Source: Aquabacterium sp.
GTDB lineage: Bacteria > Pseudomonadota > Gammaproteobacteria > Burkholderiales > Burkholderiaceae_C
Assembly: GCF_021768455.1 (NCBI RefSeq)
Contig: NZ_JAIZVX010000008.1
Location: forward strand, 1-50,765
Direction of reading: 5' to 3'
DNA: 50,765 nt
The notes under the pieces are model-generated. The model was not told where the DNA came from. It saw nothing but the letters and a program-made list of their open reading frames with translations, and ran no database searches. This document shows, piece after piece, positions 26,209 through 35,373 of this stretch. Within the stretch, counting starts at the first letter, position 1; each line of letters opens with the position of its first letter. The position numbers and the translations under genes are program-made.

Positions 26209-28212
26209 ATGGATTCTGTGACGGACGTGGGCGACACGCAGCGCAATCAAAAGGGCGCACTGGCCGCATTTTTCCGTTACCACGGCGTCTGGGCTCCGGG
26301 GGTGAGGTTGTTCCGCAGGCTGGGCTTTCGGGCCAAGGCCATGACGATCTCCCTGGCCTTCCTGATCCCCCTGATGGTGCTGTATGCCTCCTTCACGCTG
26401 AGCAAGCGAGAGGAGCTTCAGTTCGTCGCCAGCGAGCGCATGGGGGTGGCTTATGCCCGTCCCTTGCTGGCTTTGACCCAGGCGTCGATCCGGGAGCGCC
26501 AGCTGGCACGTGTGGCCGCCCGGGGGGAGCCCGCACCGGAACTGCCCGCTGCCCGCGAGGCGAGTGCCAAGGCCTATGCCGAACTGGCCGCGCAAGAGGC
26601 GCTCAATGGCGCCCATCTGGGCACGTCGGCATGGCATGCGAAGCTGGTGCAGGCCACCGAGGGGATCCGTTCGCTGGGATCGGCCTCGCCCGAGCAGGTT
26701 TACAAGGTGTTCAACGTGGCCATCGATGCGCAGGGCGCGTTGCTGGAGGCGCTGGTCGATGGCTCCAAGCTGGCCCTGGACCCGGAGATCGACAGCTATT
26801 ACACGATGGACGCCGTGCTGATCGATGCGCCGGACCTGGCTCAGGCGATTTCCCGTTTGCGGGCGCGCCTGGTGACGGCCATGAAGTCCGGTGGCGGGGA
26901 CAAGCTGGACACGATGGCACTGATCCAGCTGGACCGCGAAGCACAGACCGTGACCCGCCGCCTTGCGCAGCTGGAAACCTCTTTGGGCAAGGCGGGGCGT
27001 GACGTGCCAGGTCTGCAAGCCACCTTGCCGACGGCCACGCTGAAAGATGCGTCTCAGGCCCTGCTTGACATGGCCACCACCGCGATGGGCGGTGGGGTGC
27101 AGGGAACGGACGCAGACAAGGTCGCCAAGGTGGGCACCGAGGCCGTGGCCGCGGCCTACAAGCTGGTGGCCGATGGCGTGCCGGTGCTGGATGGCCTGTT
27201 GGCCGACCGCGAAGCCAGGCTGGTCCGTTCCGAATGGGCGGTGAACGTGCTGACGGTGTTGTGTGTGCTGATGGCGGCCTACCTGCTGTACTGTTTCTAC
27301 CGCGTGACCCGTGGCGGCATGGAGGAAGTGCGCTTCCACCTGGTGGCGATGACCGATGGTGACCTCACCACCAGCCCCAAGCCCTGGGGCAAGGACGAGG
27401 CCGCAGGCCTGATGAACACCCTGGCCGACATGCAGAAGGCCTTGCGCGGTCTGGTGCGGGAGGTGAGGCAGGCGTCTCAGGTGATCGTGCAGTCGAGCAC
27501 CGAGATCGCATCGGGGTCGCTGGACCTCTCGGCGCGCACGGAGCGCACGGCGGCCAACCTGCAGCAGTCGGCGTCGTCGATGGACCAGATCTCTGCAACG
27601 GTGCAGCGCACCGCAGACCACGCCGTGGAGGCCGCCGATCTGGCCTCGGGCAATGCGGGTGTCGCCTCGCGTGGCGGCCAGGTGATCGAGGGTGTGGTGA
27701 AGACCATGCGCGACATCCACCAGTCGTCGAGCAAGATCGCCGACATCACCAATGTGATCGATGGCATTGCCTTCCAGACCAACATCCTGGCGCTGAACGC
27801 CGCGGTGGAAGCCGCCCGCGCTGGCGAGCAGGGCCGCGGTTTTGCCGTGGTGGCGGGTGAGGTGCGGGCCCTGGCCAAGCGCAGCGCCACGGCCGCTCAG
27901 GAAATCAGCGCCTTGATCCAGGACAGCGTGAGCAAGGTGGGCTCGGGCACGCAGATCGTGGAGGAGGCTGGCGAAACCATGGCCGACATCCTTTCGACGG
28001 CGGAGCGCATGAACAGCCTCCTGTCGGACATCGCCATGGCCTCGCGTGAGCAGAGCACGGGCGTGTCGCTGGTGGGGCACTCGGTGCAGGAGCTTGACCG
28101 CGTCACGCAGGAGAACGCCGCCTTGGTGGAAGAAACCGCAGCGGCTTCGGGCGCGCTCAAGCAGCAGGCGATTGCACTGGCCAAGGCGGTGGGCAATTTC
28201 CGCCTGCCTTGA
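26209..28212 (+). CDS. Methyl-accepting chemotaxis protein
   Basis: Transmembrane chemoreceptor that signals through CheW and CheA to the flagellar motor. The 667 residues have a cytoplasmic N-terminus of about 43 residues and a first membrane helix (about 44-63). A large periplasmic sensor region of about 280 residues with no recognised ligand motif follows. The second helix (about 343-364) leads into a HAMP-like linker and the signalling domain. Its hairpin tip [20 protein letters not shown] is followed by [17 protein letters not shown]. There is no C-terminal NWETF-type pentapeptide. The ATG at 26209 has GGAGGG just upstream; a TTG start at 26167 is an alternative. No chemotaxis genes adjoin it. 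Confidence 0.93.
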   Translation: MDSVTDVGDTQRNQKGALAAFFRYHGVWAPGVRLFRRLGFRAKAMTISLAFLIPLMVLYASFTLSKREELQFVASERMGVAYARPLLALTQASIRERQLARVAARGEPAPELPAAREASAKAYAELAAQEALNGAHLGTSAWHAKLVQATEGIRSLGSASPEQVYKVFNVAIDAQGALLEALVDGSKLALDPEIDSYYTMDAVLIDAPDLAQAISRLRARLVTAMKSGGGDKLDTMALIQLDREAQTVTRRLAQLETSLGKAGRDVPGLQATLPTATLKDASQALLDMATTAMGGGVQGTDADKVAKVGTEAVAAAYKLVADGVPVLDGLLADREARLVRSEWAVNVLTVLCVLMAAYLLYCFYRVTRGGMEEVRFHLVAMTDGDLTTSPKPWGKDEAAGLMNTLADMQKALRGLVREVRQASQVIVQSSTEIASGSLDLSARTERTAANLQQSASSMDQISATVQRTADHAVEAADLASGNAGVASRGGQVIEGVVKTMRDIHQSSSKIADITNVIDGIAFQTNILALNAAVEAARAGEQGRGFAVVAGEVRALAKRSATAAQEISALIQDSVSKVGSGTQIVEEAGETMADILSTAERMNSLLSDIAMASREQSTGVSLVGHSVQELDRVTQENAALVEETAAASGALKQQAIALAKAVGNFRLP

Positions 28213-28213
28213 A

Positions 28214-28230
28214 CCGCCCGCTTGGGGCGG
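28214..28230. terminator. Possible bidirectional terminator between chemoreceptor and gloA
   Basis: CCGCCC (28214-28219) and GGGCGG (28225-28230) pair around a 5-base loop in the 30-base gap between two convergent genes. No T-run follows on the plus strand, so efficiency is doubtful. Confidence 0.35.
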
Positions 28231-28242
28231 CGAAAGGGGGGA

Positions 28243-28659
28243 TCAGCTCAGTTCGCTGGCCGCTTCCGGGCGTTCGATCAGCTCGATCTTGTAGCCGTCC
28301 GGGTCGGTGATGAAGGCGATCACGGTGGTGCCACCCTTGAGCGGACCGGCTTCCCGGGTGATGCCGCCTCCCAGTGCGGCCGCCTTGTCGCGCACGGCCT
28401 CGCAGACGGCCGCGGCGTTGTCCACGCCGATGGCGATGTGGCCGTAGGCCGTGCCCAGTTCATAGCGTTCCACACCGTAGTTGTAGGTGAGTTCGATCTC
28501 GGCGTGCTCGGGGTTGCGGCCGTAGCCCAGGAAGGCGAGGGTGTACTGCTGCTCGGGCCGGTCGGTCGTGCGCAGCAGGGTCATGCCCATGACCTGGGTG
28601 TAGAAGTCGATGGCGCGCTGGAGGTTGCCAACGCGCAGCATGGTGTGCAAGAGGCGCAT
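28243..28659 (-). CDS. gloA: Glyoxalase I (lactoylglutathione lyase)
   Basis: Converts the hemithioacetal of methylglyoxal and glutathione to S-lactoylglutathione, detoxifying a by-product of triose metabolism. The 138-residue protein is the short, Ni-type bacterial form. Metal ligands are visible as H5 (RLLHTMLRV), E56 (EIELTYN), H74 (AYGHIAIGV) and E126 (DGYKIELIE). The ATG at 28659 gives the standard [13 protein letters not shown] start; a longer reading from 28707 would add residues not found in the family. The pabBC stop lies 44 bases upstream, so it may be read as the last gene of the minus-strand cluster. Confidence 0.96.
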   Translation of the reverse strand: MRLLHTMLRVGNLQRAIDFYTQVMGMTLLRTTDRPEQQYTLAFLGYGRNPEHAEIELTYNYGVERYELGTAYGHIAIGVDNAAAVCEAVRDKAAALGGGITREAGPLKGGTTVIAFITDPDGYKIELIERPEAASELS

Positions 28660-28703
28660 GGTGTGCTTTCGAATGGGGACGCGGGGAGTCTGCCAGGGAT
28701 GCA

Positions 28704-30662
28704 TCAACCCTGTGGTGAGCCGGGTTCGGTCATCTGGAGTCGGGCCTCGGTTTGGGCGCGCAGGTGGGGCAGGTCGACCAGCAGCCAGCCTCGCACGCTG
28801 TTGAGCAGGGCCAGGGCTTCGGCTTCCAGCAGATCACCCAGTGTGAGTGCACGGGTGTGCAGGTGGCCTTGGGCCAGGGCGTGGGCCCGCATCACGCCGG
28901 GCAGCATCAGGCTGGACTCGGGCGGGGTGAACCACTGTCCCTCACGCTTCAGTGCCACGTTGCCGATGGTGAATTCGGTGAGCTGGCCCTGGGCGTCGAA
29001 GAGCAGGGTGTCGAGACAGCCTTCCGGCGCAGGGCTGAAGGGCGCGTAGGCCTGGCGCCGGGTGCTCTTGTGGCGCACGAAGTCGTCGCCTTCGGTGATG
29101 GGTTGGCCGGCCAGCGCGACACGGACGTGGCTGGACGCAGGCTGCTGCGCTGCCTCGGTTGGGTTGCTGGCATGGGCTCGTGCTCCAGGGCCCTGCAGCG
29201 GTTCGGCCTCCATCTGCCAGCGGCCATCGTGGGCATAGAGCAGACGCAGTTTGTGCACGCCCTGTGCATGCTGCGCGGCGGTGTCTTGCAGGGCCCGTTC
29301 GAGATCGGAGGCGATCGTGTCCGACCAGGGCCAGCCAAAGTGCCGGGCGCTGCGGCCCAGGCGCTGCAGGTGCAGGGCCAGGCGCGGGATGTGGCCGGCC
29401 TCGAGTCGCAGGGATTCGAGCAGGTGGAAGGGGCGTTCGGCGCGGGTCAGGAAGGCCTGTTTGGCACGCCATTCGGCCGCCTCGGCAGGGCCGGTGGCGT
29501 CCAGCGTGATGCCGCTGCCGATGCCGCAGCGTGCCGACCAGGGCGCAGGCGGTGGGGGCGTGTGCAGGCAGACGGTGCGGATGGGGACGTTGAAGGTGAC
29601 CCGTCCGCCCGGCGCCATCAGGCCCACGGCGCCGCAGTAGAGACCGCGCTCGCTGCGTTCCATGCGGGCGATGTGGTGCATGGCCTGGCGCTTGGGCGCC
29701 CCCGTGACCGAGCCACAGGGAAAGAGCGCTGCAAAGGCCTGGCTGAGGCGCAGGCCCGCACGGCTTTGGGCGGTGATGGTGGACGTCATCTGCCAGACCG
29801 TGGGCAGTGCCTGCACCTCGAAGAGCGAGGGCACGCGCACGCTGCCGACCTCGGCGATGCGCGAGAGGTCGTTGCGCAGCAGGTCGACGATCATCAGGTT
29901 TTCAGCGCGTTCCTTCTCGCTTTGGCGCAGGTGGTCGGCGGCGGCCTGGTCGGCTTCGGGCGTGCTGCGGCGGGCGGCCGTGCCTTTCATGGGCTGGGTG
30001 GTGAGGGTGTGGCCGTCCCAGTCGAAGAAGAGCTCGGGCGAGACGCTGAGCACCGCACCTGGGGCGCGGCAGGCGGCGCGGGCGTCGAGCATCAGGCTGT
30101 AGCCGGCGGGCTGGCTGCGTCGCAGGGCCTGGAAGGTGGACCACATGGCCTCGGGCGCACCGTCGTAGGCCGAGCGGCGCTGCGCGGTCAGGTTGATCTG
30201 GTAGACCTCGCCCTGGCGGATCAGTTCTCGAATGCGCTCGACCTGTGTCTGCATGGCGCCGTCGTCGAGGTCGGCCTGCCAGGGGCCCATGGCCCAGGGG
30301 GCCTCACCGGCCGGTTGAACGGTGTCGCCATCCCAGGGGGTGGCGGTGTCGAACACGGCCCAGACCGCATAAGGCTGGCCGGGGGGCAGGGCCTTGACGG
30401 GCAGGGTTGGGTCCAGTCCGGGGGCGGCCTCGTAGGCCACCCAACCCAGGCACCACTGGCCTGCCAGGGCCAGGGTGTGTGCCGCGTCCAGCAGGCCAGG
30501 CACCTGGCTGGGGTCATGGGCCACCAGCCAGCGCACAGGGGCATCGAAGCGCCAACGCTGGCGGGGAGCGCCTTCGGGCGAGCCGGGCGCAGCGGGGAAG
30601 TCGACCAGCGCGGTGGGCAGGTCGGGGTTCTGATCAAGCACGGCGGTTGGGGGTGACGGCAC
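28704..30662 (-). CDS. pabB: Bifunctional aminodeoxychorismate synthase component I / 4-amino-4-deoxychorismate lyase (PabB-PabC fusion)
   Basis: Makes 4-aminobenzoate for folate from chorismate. In a 652-residue fusion, the N-terminal two thirds is a chorismate-utilising domain with [12 protein letters not shown], the [14 protein letters not shown] region and [15 protein letters not shown]. From about residue 410 a PLP-fold class IV aminotransferase/lyase domain follows, with the probable PLP lysine in FVRHKSTRR and [19 protein letters not shown] near the end is typical of PabC. The glutaminase PabA is not encoded here. The start is uncertain: GTG at 30662 or GTG at 30641. Either overlaps the dsbB end, so translation is probably coupled. 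Confidence 0.9.
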   Translation of the reverse strand: MPSPPTAVLDQNPDLPTALVDFPAAPGSPEGAPRQRWRFDAPVRWLVAHDPSQVPGLLDAAHTLALAGQWCLGWVAYEAAPGLDPTLPVKALPPGQPYAVWAVFDTATPWDGDTVQPAGEAPWAMGPWQADLDDGAMQTQVERIRELIRQGEVYQINLTAQRRSAYDGAPEAMWSTFQALRRSQPAGYSLMLDARAACRAPGAVLSVSPELFFDWDGHTLTTQPMKGTAARRSTPEADQAAADHLRQSEKERAENLMIVDLLRNDLSRIAEVGSVRVPSLFEVQALPTVWQMTSTITAQSRAGLRLSQAFAALFPCGSVTGAPKRQAMHHIARMERSERGLYCGAVGLMAPGGRVTFNVPIRTVCLHTPPPPAPWSARCGIGSGITLDATGPAEAAEWRAKQAFLTRAERPFHLLESLRLEAGHIPRLALHLQRLGRSARHFGWPWSDTIASDLERALQDTAAQHAQGVHKLRLLYAHDGRWQMEAEPLQGPGARAHASNPTEAAQQPASSHVRVALAGQPITEGDDFVRHKSTRRQAYAPFSPAPEGCLDTLLFDAQGQLTEFTIGNVALKREGQWFTPPESSLMLPGVMRAHALAQGHLHTRALTLGDLLEAEALALLNSVRGWLLVDLPHLRAQTEARLQMTEPGSPQG

Positions 30663-31122
30663 TGGCCAGCAAGACCATGCCGGCGATGGCGAAGAGCGCC
30701 AGGCTCCAGAACTCGAAGGGCACGCCCAGCACGCTCACGGCGGCATCGGCGCAGGAGGCGCGGACCTCGAAGACCTCGGGCCAGCGGGTGTCGACACCGA
30801 AGAAGCCGATCACCTTGTCGGCGAAGGTGAGGGCGCAGGAGGCGCTCTGCGCGGCCACGAAGTGCTGGTAGAGCGCCGCGGCGATGCCGGCGCCGGCCAG
30901 CGGCACGGTCAGGGCCGACAGCAGGCGGCGCAGGAGGCCCCAGGGCAGGGCGGCGGCCAGCAGGCTGAGGGCAGCGATGGCGATGAAGACCAGGCGCTGC
31001 AGGATGCACCAGGGACAAGGCTCCATGCCGAAACGGTGCTGCGCCACCAGGGCGGCGGCCACCGAGGTGGCACAGACCAGGCCCAGGCCGGCCAGCGCGA
31101 GGCGGGGCGACAGGCGGTTCAT
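30634..31122 (-). CDS. dsbB: Disulfide bond formation protein B
   Basis: Inner-membrane oxidase that reoxidises DsbA and passes electrons to quinone. The 162 residues form four membrane helices (about 8-25, 43-60, 70-87 and 137-155). The first periplasmic pair is C36-P-W-C39 and the second is C96 and C123. The QR pair after CPWCI is the conserved quinone-site arginine region. It lies 14 bases after ridA, and its 3' end overlaps the start of pabBC by up to 29 bases. Confidence 0.95.
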   Translation of the reverse strand: MNRLSPRLALAGLGLVCATSVAAALVAQHRFGMEPCPWCILQRLVFIAIAALSLLAAALPWGLLRRLLSALTVPLAGAGIAAALYQHFVAAQSASCALTFADKVIGFFGVDTRWPEVFEVRASCADAAVSVLGVPFEFWSLALFAIAGMVLLASAVTPNRRA

Positions 31123-31136
31123 GCGGGGGCCGCGTG

Positions 31137-31592
31137 TCAGCGCACTTCGACGATGAGTTCGATCTCGACGCAGGCTCCCAGCGGGATCTGCGCGACACCG
31201 AAGGCACTGCGGGCGTGCTTGCCGGCTTCGCCAAAGACCTCGCCGATCAGTTCGGAGAAGCCGTTGGTGACCAGGTGGTGCTCGGTGAAGTCGGGCGCGC
31301 TGTTGACCAGGCTGGTGGCCTTGACGATGCGCACCACGTTGTCCAGGCCATTGGCGGCCACGGCCAAGGTGCCCAACAGGTCGATGGCGACGGCGCGGGC
31401 GGCCTGCTTGCCTTCTTCGGTGGCCATGGTCTTGCCCAGTTGGCCGACCCAGACCTGGCCGTCTTTCTTGGCGATGTGGCCGGAAAGGAAGACCATGTTG
31501 CCGCTGCGCACGAAAGGCACGTAGGCGGCAGCGGGCACGGAGACGGGCGGCAGGGTGATGCCGAGGGCTTCAAGGCGTTGGGCGATGCTCAT
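31137..31592 (-). CDS. RidA family protein (reactive enamine/imine deaminase-like)
   Basis: Members of the YjgF/YER057c/UK114 family hydrolyse reactive enamine and imine intermediates made by PLP enzymes. The 151-residue protein belongs to the longer subfamily (MSIAQRLEALGITLPPVSVPAA...). FLSGHIAKKDGQ and the closing GACVEIELIVEVR are visible. The usual catalytic arginine of RidA, in an R-x-A-V-x-V-x-x-L-P context, is replaced here (RSAFGVAQIPLGACVEIE). Activity on the classical substrates is therefore uncertain. The ATG at 31592 heads the ridA-dsbB-pabBC cluster. A RidA protein beside a PLP-dependent lyase is plausible metabolically. Confidence 0.88.
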   Translation of the reverse strand: MSIAQRLEALGITLPPVSVPAAAYVPFVRSGNMVFLSGHIAKKDGQVWVGQLGKTMATEEGKQAARAVAIDLLGTLAVAANGLDNVVRIVKATSLVNSAPDFTEHHLVTNGFSELIGEVFGEAGKHARSAFGVAQIPLGACVEIELIVEVR

Positions 31593-31930
31593 GGTGGGTG
31601 GGGCGGCAGGCGACCATCGTGCCGGCCAGCCAGTGTGGTCTTGGGGGATGGCGGTGATCCTACACGAGCCACCTCGGTGCGAGGGATGGGATGTCGCAAG
31701 GACCCTGGCAGGGGTCGGGTCGGAACAAATGCAAGGCGAGAACACGATGGTGCAGGGCGGGGCGATGGCCGGTGAGCCTGGGTTACCGGATCGGGGTGCG
31801 CTCCCGATGACCCCGTGTTGGTGCCTCTTGGCCCCTTTGGGGGGACGGATCACCTCCGATGGGGGCTGGTCGGCAAGGGCCGGGTTTGGACAATCGCTGG
31901 CAGCCCAGCTTTGCCCTTGCCTTGCCCGCC
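31593..31930. other. 338-base divergent intergenic region between ridA and comEC
   Basis: No open frame here has coding character. One hairpin is visible, ATCGGGG (31790-31796) with TCCCGAT (31802-31808). GACAAT at 31890-31895 could be a -10 for comEC, but it has no good -35. No strong repeats or operator palindromes are seen. It presumably holds promoters in both directions. Confidence 0.5.
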
Positions 31931-34654
31931 ATGCGCCAGCCCAGTTTGAAGGCCCTTCCGCTGCCTCCCGACCCATTGCGGCGCGAAGCCGCAGGGCCCG
32001 TCATGGCGCCAGTGGAGGGGGCGGCTGCGTTCTGGCTGGGTGTGGCGGCGTTGCTGGCCGGTCTGATCGGGGAGGCCTGGCAGACCAGCGAGGCCCGCCT
32101 GGCGCCCGAGCGCTTTTACCTTGCCGGTCTCGCGGTCGGTGTGGGCGCTGCGTGGCTGGCGTGTCGTGGGCGCGGTGGTCCGAGCCACCCGGGCCGTCCT
32201 GTGGTCTGGCGCCTGTGTGCCGTGGCCGTGGCGGGTGGCTTGCTGGCCTGGGGCAGCACGGGCTGGCGCGCCACACAGCGCATGGCCGAGGCCTGGCCGG
32301 CCGACTGGGCGCGGCGCGACATGCCCATTTGCGTGCAGATCGAGGGCCTGCCGCGTCCGATGCCCGGCGGCGTGGTGCAGGCCGATGCGATCTTGCTGGC
32401 CACCGACGTGCCCGATTGCGATGCGGCCCGGCTGGCCAAGGCCCACCCGCCGGTTCACCACATCGGCCTGTATGGCAACTGGCCGGCCGACGCACGCACC
32501 GTGGCAACGCCCCAGGCGGGCCAGACCTGGTGGCTGGTGGCCCGCCTGCATCCGCCCGATGGGGCCAGCAACCCGGGAGGTTTTGACGCGCCCCTGCAGG
32601 CTTTCGACAAAGGGGTGAGGGCCATGGGCACGGTGCGACACCGCCTCGAGATGCCGCGCCTGGTGTCGCCCGCGCCGACCTGGCCCTGGGAGGGCGCCAT
32701 CGATCGCCTGCGCCAGCGCATCCGCGATGGCATCCTGAAGCGTGTGGCGGATGCGCGCGCGGCGGGTGTGCTGGCCGGCCTGGCCGTGGGCGACCAGTCC
32801 GCCATTGACCGCGAGGACTGGGATGTGTTCCGCCGCACGGGCGTGGCGCACGTCGTGTCCATCAGCGGGACCCACATTGCCATGCTGGGCTGCCTGGCCG
32901 CCATGCTGTGCCGACCTCTGTGGGCCCGCTGGCGCTGGGGGCGAGCGCGCTGGCCCGCCCCCGAGGCCGCGCGCTGGCTGGCGGTGCTGGCCTCGGTGCT
33001 CTACGCCCTGCTGGCGGGCTGGGGCGTGCCGGCCCAGCGCACGGTGCTGATGATGGCCGTGATGGCTGCCTTGCACACGGGAGGACGCCGCTGGCCCTGG
33101 GGCCTGGTCTGGCTGCTGGCTGCCGTGGTGGTGGTCGCCTGGGACCCCTGGGCGTTGCGCCAGGCGGGTTTTTGGCTGTCCTTTGTGGCCGTGGGGGTGT
33201 TGATGTCGGCGGGGATGTCGCCCGAAGCGGCGCTGCGGACGCCCGAGGGGATGGTGCCGGCGATGTCACACGACCCCCAGCCCGGCCTGGATGCCACCGC
33301 GCCGGCCACCCATGCCGGGTCGCAGCCATCGACCCGAGTGGGGCGGCTGGCCCGCGCCGCTCAGGCAGCGTCACGCGGTGGTTTGCGCGCGACCCAGGCC
33401 GCATCCCGCGAGATGGCGCAGACCCAGTACCTCGTCACCCTGGCCCTCACGCCTCTGGCCCTGGTGTGCTTTCAGCAGGTGTCCATCGTCGGGGCTGGGG
33501 CCAACCTCGTGGCCATCCCGCTGTTCACGCTGCTCATCACGCCCCTGGCGCTGGCCGGCGTGTTGTGTCCCTGGCTGTGGGATCTGGGCGCCTGGCTGGT
33601 GCAGCTGGCGCTGGCGGGTCTGGGGGCTGCGTCGGCCTTGCCATGGGCCGTCGCGCAGGCGCCGGTGGTGCCGGGCTGGGTGGCCGCCATGGCCGTGCTG
33701 GGCGGCGTGCTGGGGTTGCAGCCCTGGGCGCGCCCCTGGCGTTGGCTGGCCTGGCCGTGCATGCTGCCGCTGTTCTGGCTGCCGATTGGCTGGCGCCTGT
33801 TGCCGCCGCCCCCGCCCGGGCATTTCGACCTGCTCGCCGCCGACGTGGGGCAGGGCACCGCCGTGCTGGTGCGCACCGCCCACCACCAACTCTTGTTCGA
33901 CACCGGCCCGCGCCTGGGCACCCAGGGCGACGCCGGGGCCCAACACCTCCTGCCACTGATGCGCGCACTGGCGGTCGATGAACTCGACACCCTCGTCATC
34001 AGCCACGAAGACAACGACCACGTCGGTGGGGCCATGAGTGTGCTGGCCGGCCTGCCTGTGGCGAACCTGCGCAGCAGCCTGGCTGCAGACCACGCCTTGT
34101 TGGCCCAGCCCGATGCGCGGGGGCAGAAGCCTGTCCACACGCCGTGCATGGCAGGCCAGTCCTGGGTCTGGGAGGGCGTTCGCTTCTCGTTCCTGCATCC
34201 CACCCCGGCCGACCTGGCGCAGCGCAAACGCCTGCCGCCCAACGCCCTGTCTTGCGTGCTCAAGGTCGAAGGGCCGGGTGGCCGCAGTGCCTTGCTGACC
34301 GGTGACATCGAAGCCCCTCAAGAGCGGACCCTGCTGGAGAGGGGCGGGGCGGCCTTGCGCAGCACCGTGCTCACCGTCCCCCACCACGGCAGCACCACCT
34401 CGTCCACCGGAGGCTTCCTGGCCGCGGTGGCGCCCGAGGTGGCCATCATCCAGGCCGGTCGGCGCAATGCCTATGGGCATCCTGCGCCCGCTGTGCTGCG
34501 TCGTTATGCAGACATGGGCCTGCCCCTGCGCAGCACCCCGCGTTGCGGCGCCTGGTGGTGGTCCAGTGCCAGCCCCGTCGGTGCGGGCGAACAGGGCCGT
34601 TGCTGGCGAGACATCGCCCCCCGCTACTGGTACCCCCCAGATGCCCCCGATTGA
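31931..34654 (+). CDS. comEC: DNA internalisation-related competence protein ComEC/Rec2
   Basis: Inner-membrane channel that moves single-stranded DNA into the cytoplasm during natural transformation. The 907 residues comprise an N-terminal DUF4131 region (about 1-210), then the Competence domain starting near ARAAGVLAGLAVGDQSAI with DVFRRTGVAHVVSISGTHIAML. A metallo-beta-lactamase-like domain follows from about 630 (LAADVGQGTAVLVR) with SHEDNDHVGG and TVPHHGS. Residues about 430-490 form an unusually long Ala/Thr/Pro-rich hydrophilic insert between membrane segments. The ATG at 31931 has no good Shine-Dalgarno sequence; ATG at 32003 is an alternative. No other competence gene is nearby. Confidence 0.93.
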   Translation: MRQPSLKALPLPPDPLRREAAGPVMAPVEGAAAFWLGVAALLAGLIGEAWQTSEARLAPERFYLAGLAVGVGAAWLACRGRGGPSHPGRPVVWRLCAVAVAGGLLAWGSTGWRATQRMAEAWPADWARRDMPICVQIEGLPRPMPGGVVQADAILLATDVPDCDAARLAKAHPPVHHIGLYGNWPADARTVATPQAGQTWWLVARLHPPDGASNPGGFDAPLQAFDKGVRAMGTVRHRLEMPRLVSPAPTWPWEGAIDRLRQRIRDGILKRVADARAAGVLAGLAVGDQSAIDREDWDVFRRTGVAHVVSISGTHIAMLGCLAAMLCRPLWARWRWGRARWPAPEAARWLAVLASVLYALLAGWGVPAQRTVLMMAVMAALHTGGRRWPWGLVWLLAAVVVVAWDPWALRQAGFWLSFVAVGVLMSAGMSPEAALRTPEGMVPAMSHDPQPGLDATAPATHAGSQPSTRVGRLARAAQAASRGGLRATQAASREMAQTQYLVTLALTPLALVCFQQVSIVGAGANLVAIPLFTLLITPLALAGVLCPWLWDLGAWLVQLALAGLGAASALPWAVAQAPVVPGWVAAMAVLGGVLGLQPWARPWRWLAWPCMLPLFWLPIGWRLLPPPPPGHFDLLAADVGQGTAVLVRTAHHQLLFDTGPRLGTQGDAGAQHLLPLMRALAVDELDTLVISHEDNDHVGGAMSVLAGLPVANLRSSLAADHALLAQPDARGQKPVHTPCMAGQSWVWEGVRFSFLHPTPADLAQRKRLPPNALSCVLKVEGPGGRSALLTGDIEAPQERTLLERGGAALRSTVLTVPHHGSTTSSTGGFLAAVAPEVAIIQAGRRNAYGHPAPAVLRRYADMGLPLRSTPRCGAWWWSSASPVGAGEQGRCWRDIAPRYWYPPDAPD

Positions 34655-34674
34655 AACTCCCGTATGCTTGCGGG

Positions 34675-35343
34675 ATGCGCGTGCTGCTTGCCGAAGACGA
34701 TGACATCCTGGCCGATGCCCTGGCCGCCCAACTGAGCAATGCCGGTTTCCGAACCGCCGTGGCCGGCGATGGCCGCACGGCCCTTGACCAGCTGCTCGAC
34801 GAACCCTTTGACCTGGCCGTGCTCGACCTGGGTCTGCCCGTGATGGACGGCCTCACCGTGCTCAAGCAGGTGCGCGCCAGCAAACCCGCCTTGCCCATCC
34901 TGATCCTCACGGCCATGGATGGCCTGGAGCACCGCGTGGCCGGCCTCAACGCAGGGGCCGACGATTACCTCACCAAACCCTTCGACTTTCCGGAGCTCGA
35001 GGCCCGCGTGCGCGCCCTGTTGCGCCGCTTCAAGCCCGCCGGTGGCAGCGTGCAGGTGCTGGGGGGGCTGAGCTTCGACCGCGAAGCCCGCCGCGCCATG
35101 GTCGATGGCGACGCCATCGAGCTCTCGCCCCGCGAATGGGAGCTGCTCGACCTGCTGCTCAGCCAGCGCGACAAGGTCGTCACCAAGGACGAAATCGCCA
35201 AGGCCTGGGACCTCGACCGGAACCAGAGCGGCCCCAGTTCCATCGAGGTCTACATCCACCGCCTGCGCCGCAAGCTCGAACCCTCGGGCCTGTCGATCCG
35301 CACCGTGCGCGGCCTGGGCTACATGCTGGAGACGCAAGGCTGA
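34675..35343 (+). CDS. OmpR-family response regulator
   Basis: Transcription regulator of a two-component system. The 222 residues have an N-terminal receiver (about 1-115) with D8-D9 acidic pocket residues, phosphoacceptor D51 (LAVLDLGLPVMDG) and lysine in DDYLTKPFDF. A winged-helix DNA-binding domain follows (about 125-220, ELSPREWELLDLLL ... EVYIHRLRRKLE). It is closest in character to TctD/QseB-type regulators. The start at 34675 is the conserved MRVLLAEDD. The sensor kinase follows after 30 bases. The pair stands directly before a sugar ABC transporter, the likely target by analogy with GltR-GtrS of Pseudomonas. Confidence 0.93.
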   Translation: MRVLLAEDDDILADALAAQLSNAGFRTAVAGDGRTALDQLLDEPFDLAVLDLGLPVMDGLTVLKQVRASKPALPILILTAMDGLEHRVAGLNAGADDYLTKPFDFPELEARVRALLRRFKPAGGSVQVLGGLSFDREARRAMVDGDAIELSPREWELLDLLLSQRDKVVTKDEIAKAWDLDRNQSGPSSIEVYIHRLRRKLEPSGLSIRTVRGLGYMLETQG

Positions 35344-35373
35344 CGGCCACGCGCCGCCCAAGCCTTTGCCCCC

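Noticed and set aside
26017-28080. A 687-codon minus-strand frame over the chemoreceptor gene
   Set aside because: Same shadow effect; the plus-strand product has complete chemoreceptor motifs and a ribosome-binding site.
31593-31930. A possible small gene in the ridA-comEC intergenic region
   Set aside because: Frames here lack a ribosome-binding site, codon bias and any recognisable sequence, and extend as shadows into the neighbouring genes.
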